From: Oscillospiraceae bacterium
Lineage (GTDB): Bacteria; Bacillota_A; Clostridia; Oscillospirales; Oscillospiraceae
Direction of reading: 5' to 3'
Length of the DNA: 7,041 nt
NCBI GenBank assembly: GCA_017627975.1
Contig: JAGAFT010000170.1
Span: 1-7,041 of the forward strand
Shown here: positions 4,547 to 7,041 of the stretch, one piece after another
Layout of the letters: every line of letters begins with the position of its first letter
Numbering within the stretch: position 1 is the first letter of the stretch
The notes under the pieces: generated by a model
Seen by the model: only the letters and a program-made list of their open reading frames with translations
Databases searched by the model: none
Told to the model about the DNA's origin: nothing
Made by a program: the position numbers and the translations under genes

Positions 4547-5494
4547 ATGAGCGTCGAATATGCAAAGGAATTTGAGTCCATTGTCACCAAAGCCCGCGCC
4601 GGAGAAAAGCGCATGCGCGTCGCGCTGGCCGGCGCCGATTCCGAGTCGATTCTGAAAGGCCTGTTTGAGGCCGAGGCCGACGGATTTGTCGAGCCGATTC
4701 TGATCGGGAACTACAAGAGGATCAAGGACACGCTGGAGCGGCTGGGGCTCAAGGACCGGAACTATGACCTGCAGCCGGTGGACGACAGCACGAACGTGGT
4801 GCAGTTTGCCATCGAGATGATCAAGTCCGGCAACGCCGACTGCCTGATGCGCGGCAACACCTCGACAAGAGACCTGCTGATGCCGGTGCTGAACAAGGCA
4901 AACCACCTGATCCGCGACGACCGCCTCGTGACCCACGTGGTGTTCCTGAAGATTCCGGGCTATGACAAGCTGCTTGCCGTGTCGGATGTCACGCTGCTCA
5001 TCAATCCCTCGGCGGATGCGCGCAGAGAGGTACTGAAAAACATCGTGAGGGCGCTGAGGGTGTTCGACGTGGAGCATCCGAACATCGCCCTTCTTGCCAT
5101 GGTGGAGAAGCCAAGCTTCCATATGCGCGACACGGTGGAAGACCAGACCATGGTGAAGGAGCACCAGATGCGGCCCATCGCCGACTGCAACATCGCGGGG
5201 CCGATCGCCTATGACCTGATCATGAGCAAGGAGGCCGCAAGGCTGAAGAACTTCGACTGCCCGTACTGCGGCGAGTTCGACGGCATCGTGGTGCCGAACC
5301 TGATGAGCGGAAACCTGCTGATCAAGGTCCTGCAGATGAACGCGGGCGCCACCAGCTGCGGCATTCTGGTGGGGGCGAAGGTGCCGGTCGCGATCACCTC
5401 GCGCAGCGACTCGCCGGACAAGGCGTATCTGTCGCTCGCGGCGTGCACGGCAATGTGGAAGGATCCGGAGCACAGATACTTCGGAAAAGAGTAA
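4547..5494 (+). CDS. Phosphate acetyl/butyryltransferase family protein
   Basis: A 315-residue cytoplasmic enzyme of the PTA_PTB family, which exchanges phosphate and CoA on a short acyl group (acyl-CoA to acyl phosphate), normally feeding a kinase that makes ATP. Family blocks are visible: ADCLMRGNTSTRDLLMPVLNK (97-117), VSDVTLLINPSADAR (145-159), IALLAMVEKPS (180-190), AGPIAYDLIMSKEAARLK (217-234), VVPNLMSGNLLIKVLQ (248-263), VGAKVPVAITSRSDS (275-289). Length is right for phosphate butyryltransferase-type enzymes. The start at 4547 is chosen for AGGAGG (4532-4537), although the frame is open further upstream. Odd points: a CPYC motif (238-241) precedes the GNLL block, and no acyl kinase gene is adjacent. 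Whether the acyl group is acetyl, butyryl or another cannot be told from sequence. A 50-residue ORF follows, probably co-transcribed. Confidence 0.9.
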   Translation: MSVEYAKEFESIVTKARAGEKRMRVALAGADSESILKGLFEAEADGFVEPILIGNYKRIKDTLERLGLKDRNYDLQPVDDSTNVVQFAIEMIKSGNADCLMRGNTSTRDLLMPVLNKANHLIRDDRLVTHVVFLKIPGYDKLLAVSDVTLLINPSADARREVLKNIVRALRVFDVEHPNIALLAMVEKPSFHMRDTVEDQTMVKEHQMRPIADCNIAGPIAYDLIMSKEAARLKNFDCPYCGEFDGIVVPNLMSGNLLIKVLQMNAGATSCGILVGAKVPVAITSRSDSPDKAYLSLAACTAMWKDPEHRYFGKE

Positions 5495-5502
5495 AGGGTT
5501 TG

Positions 5503-5526
5503 GTATCCCCCGCTTCGCGGGGATAC
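5503..5526. repeat. GC-core hairpin between the acyltransferase and the small ORF
   Basis: GTATCCCCCGC (5503-5513, one C unpaired) pairs with GCGGGGATAC (5517-5526), loop TTC. It starts 9 nt after the acyltransferase stop and has no T-run after it. It therefore looks like an intercistronic hairpin of the same family as those near trpX, not a terminator. Confidence 0.8.
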
Positions 5527-5564
5527 GGGGAGAGTTCAGCGTAGAAAAGAAAGGCGCGAATGCT

Positions 5565-5717
5565 ATGGGTACAGAAACGGAACGGCAGGATACGCGCAAA
5601 GCGATGGCTTTCGATCTTTGCAACATTATCGATGAAGACCCCTCACAGGAGACGTATACCAAGGAGGAGATCAAAAAGCTTATCAAAGTCTACGTCGCCA
5701 CGAAGGATGAGAAGTAA
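5565..5717 (+). CDS. Small hypothetical protein, 50 residues
   Basis: A short ORF starting MGTETERQDTRKAMAFDLCN, ending KVYVATKDEK, stop TAA. AAGAAAGG (5547-5554) stands 10 nt before the ATG. It is charged and predicted helical: a helix around KAMAFDLCNIID (12-23), a loop with DPSQETYT, then a helix around KEEIKKLIKVYVATKDEK (33-50). No membrane segment or signal peptide is present. It lies 70 nt after the acyltransferase gene, with only a hairpin between, and is followed by the strong terminator at 5747-5781, so it closes that transcript. I do not recognise the family. Support for coding is the good ribosome binding site, codon pattern and position; the function is unknown. Confidence 0.65.
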   Translation: MGTETERQDTRKAMAFDLCNIIDEDPSQETYTKEEIKKLIKVYVATKDEK

Positions 5718-5746
5718 TCACCTGCCGAAAAGACGTATTTTCAGAG

Positions 5747-5781
5747 AAAAAGAATCCCCCGCGGAGCGGGGGATTCTTTTT
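5747..5781. terminator. Bidirectional intrinsic terminator
   Basis: AAAAAGAATCCCCCGC (5747-5762) and GCGGGGGATTCTTTTT (5766-5781) form a perfect 16-bp palindrome around GGA, with T-runs on both strands. It ends the plus-strand acyltransferase/small-ORF transcript and the minus-strand oxidoreductase/hypA transcript. Its edge overlaps the hypA stop codon (5780-5782). Confidence 0.95.
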
Positions 5782-6121
5782 ATGTCGCGAGGATTTCCTT
5801 CAGGGTGAGGTCGCGGCCGGTGAGGGGCGTGAGCCGCTCTCCCCCGCAGTGCGGGCAGCGCAGACGGTTCACGTCCGCGGGAAACTCCTCGCCGCAGTCC
5901 ATGCAGCGGGCCGTGCCCTCCAGCTCCTCGACCACGAACTCCACATCCTGGAGCTCGGTGCCGTCGGTGACGGCCTCCCAGCAGTCGGACATGTAGGCGG
6001 GAACCACGCCGCTGAGGGAGCCGACCTCGACAGTAATGCGGTTGATCTCCTCCAGGGCTTCCTCCTCGGCGATATTGCGCACCATCTTCAGGAGCGCATC
6101 ACAGATTCCAAGCTCGTGCAT
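5780..6121 (-). CDS. hypA: Hydrogenase/urease nickel incorporation chaperone HypA
   Basis: A 113-residue nickel metallochaperone that delivers Ni to the large subunit of [NiFe] hydrogenase (with HypB). The N-terminus is MHELGI, with the Ni-binding His2 and the adjacent Glu3. A zinc domain is formed by CMDC (73-76) and CPHC (89-92), both CxxC pairs intact. Length and layout match the family. The ATG is 2 nt after the stop of the oxidoreductase gene and has no strong ribosome binding site, so translation is probably coupled. Its stop codon lies in the bidirectional terminator. No hydrogenase structural gene or hypB is in the window, so the client enzyme is unknown. Confidence 0.95.
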   Translation of the reverse strand: MHELGICDALLKMVRNIAEEEALEEINRITVEVGSLSGVVPAYMSDCWEAVTDGTELQDVEFVVEELEGTARCMDCGEEFPADVNRLRCPHCGGERLTPLTGRDLTLKEILAT

Positions 6122-6123
6122 GC

Positions 6124-7041
6124 TTACTTCGAGACGGTTCTCTTGACGATGCCGCCGGTCTTCTTCACGAGGCCGGCCGCCGCCTTGATGGGCATGGTCT
6201 CGAAGCTTCCGGCGTGCCAGTCGCGGACCTTGTTGAGGTGGATGGCGTCGAACTTGCAGCGGGTGGTGCAGATGCCGCAGCCGATGCAGAGGTAGGGATC
6301 CACCTTGGTGGCGCCGCAGCCGAGGCAGCGGGCGGTCTCCTTGCGGACCTGTTCCTCGGTGAAGGTCACGCGGGCGTCGGCGAAGGTCTTGGCCTTGGCC
6401 TTGTTGTAGCCGTGGACCTGACGATGGGTCTTGTCAAAGCCGGCGACCTCGAGCTGGACATGCTCCTTGTCGAGGGCGGTGTAGACGCGGCGGTCGCGGC
6501 CCATGGTGAGGGTCTGGCCCGGATGGACATAGCGGTGCAGGGAGATGGCGGCCTCCTTGCCGGCGGCGATGGCGTTGATGGCAAAGCTCGGGCCCGTGTA
6601 GACGTCGCCGCCGACGAAGAGGTCGGGCTCGGCGGTCTGATACGTGAGGGAATCGGCCTCGGCGGTGCCCTTCTTCGAGGTCTTCAGGGCGCCGACGTCC
6701 AGGCTGCCCCAGTCGACCTGCTGGCCGATGGCGCCGATGACGGAGTCGACCGCGATGGTCTCGAACGTTCCGGTGCCGTGGGGTTTGCGGCGGCCCTTTT
6801 CATCCGGCTCGCCGAGTTCCATGATCTCCACACGGACACCGGTGACCTTGCCGTCCTCGCCGAGGATCTCGACCGGGGCGTTCAGGAAGCGGAAGCGTAC
6901 ACCCTCGTCCTTCGCCTCGCCGACCTCTTCGGGATCGGCGGGCATCTCGGCCTCGGAGCGGCGGTAGAGGATATAGGTCTCCTCCGCGCCGAGACGGACG
7001 GCCGTGCGGCAGACGTCCATGGCGACGTTGCCCGCGCCGAC
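6124..7041 (-). CDS. FAD/NAD(P)-dependent oxidoreductase with C-terminal Fe-S domain (GltD/SfrB-like), C-terminal part
   Basis: The last 305 residues of a flavin oxidoreductase related to the small subunit of glutamate synthase and to NADPH-linked electron-transfer subunits such as SfrB/NfnB. It starts inside the window edge at the Rossmann motif VGAGNVAMD, followed by DVCRTAVRLGAEETYILYRRSEAEMPA. The FAD-binding motif DLFVGGDVYTGPSFAINAIA and a following helix (AGKEAAISLHRY) come later. Near the end are CLGCG and a CIGCGICTTRC ferredoxin motif (CxxCxxCxxxC), with K in place of the usual proline after the last Cys. Such proteins pass electrons between NAD(P)H and iron-sulfur partners. The reading frame is open through position 7041, so the true start is outside. 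hypA follows after 2 nt, which suggests a link to a nickel hydrogenase or similar redox complex, but the partner is not visible. Confidence 0.9.
   Translation of the reverse strand, partial: VGAGNVAMDVCRTAVRLGAEETYILYRRSEAEMPADPEEVGEAKDEGVRFRFLNAPVEILGEDGKVTGVRVEIMELGEPDEKGRRKPHGTGTFETIAVDSVIGAIGQQVDWGSLDVGALKTSKKGTAEADSLTYQTAEPDLFVGGDVYTGPSFAINAIAAGKEAAISLHRYVHPGQTLTMGRDRRVYTALDKEHVQLEVAGFDKTHRQVHGYNKAKAKTFADARVTFTEEQVRKETARCLGCGATKVDPYLCIGCGICTTRCKFDAIHLNKVRDWHAGSFETMPIKAAAGLVKKTGGIVKRTVSK

Noticed and set aside
4493..5686. Minus-strand open frame opposite the phosphate acyltransferase
   Set aside because: It is antisense to an enzyme with all family blocks conserved, and its His/Arg/Val-rich translation matches no family.

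Overview
The window comes from a fairly GC-rich member of the Bacillota, most likely a gut-type Clostridia. The main evidence is a T-box leader, Shine-Dalgarno sites of the AAAGGAG type, a phosphate acetyl/butyryltransferase family gene and tRNA genes with encoded CCA. No gene here fixes the genus.

Positions 1-2119 (minus strand) hold a tryptophan uptake unit. Reading leftward it has a strong promoter (TTGACT-17-TAAAAT), a T-box riboswitch with a UGG (Trp) specifier codon and a UGGC acceptor-binding bulge, an intrinsic terminator, a repeat-rich leader, the substrate-binding protein trpX, and the permease trpY running off the left edge. The ATPase trpZ would be expected beyond the edge. The logic is that uncharged tRNA-Trp lets transcription continue into the importer genes. 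The encoded TrpX contains no tryptophan.

Positions 2244-2999 (minus strand) hold an orphan HigA-like HTH regulator with its own promoter and a candidate operator, then a tRNA-Met/tRNA-Glu pair with a consensus promoter and an intrinsic terminator.

Positions 3000-5781 (plus strand) hold a FUSC/aromatic-acid-exporter-type membrane protein fused to what looks like a catalytically dead HAD domain. It is followed by a phosphate acetyl/butyryltransferase family enzyme with its own extended -10 promoter, and then an unannotated 50-residue small protein. A 16-bp palindrome at 5747-5781 ends this block and also the convergent minus-strand pair: a partial FAD/NAD(P) oxidoreductase with a C-terminal Fe-S domain and hypA (nickel chaperone), which are separated by 2 nt.

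The most unusual layer is intergenic. At least eight short GC-rich hairpins, most built on a CCCCGC(C)/(G)GCGGGG core with a 3-nt loop, occur in 7 kb. Their outer arms differ between copies but remain self-complementary. Around trpX they sit between direct repeats that copy functional boundary sequence: the promoter -35 box (three copies), the T-box terminator U-tract (three copies) and the trpX 3' end with its stop codon (two copies). This looks like a family of small palindromic elements that duplicate or exploit transcription-unit boundaries. It is the best candidate here for something undescribed.
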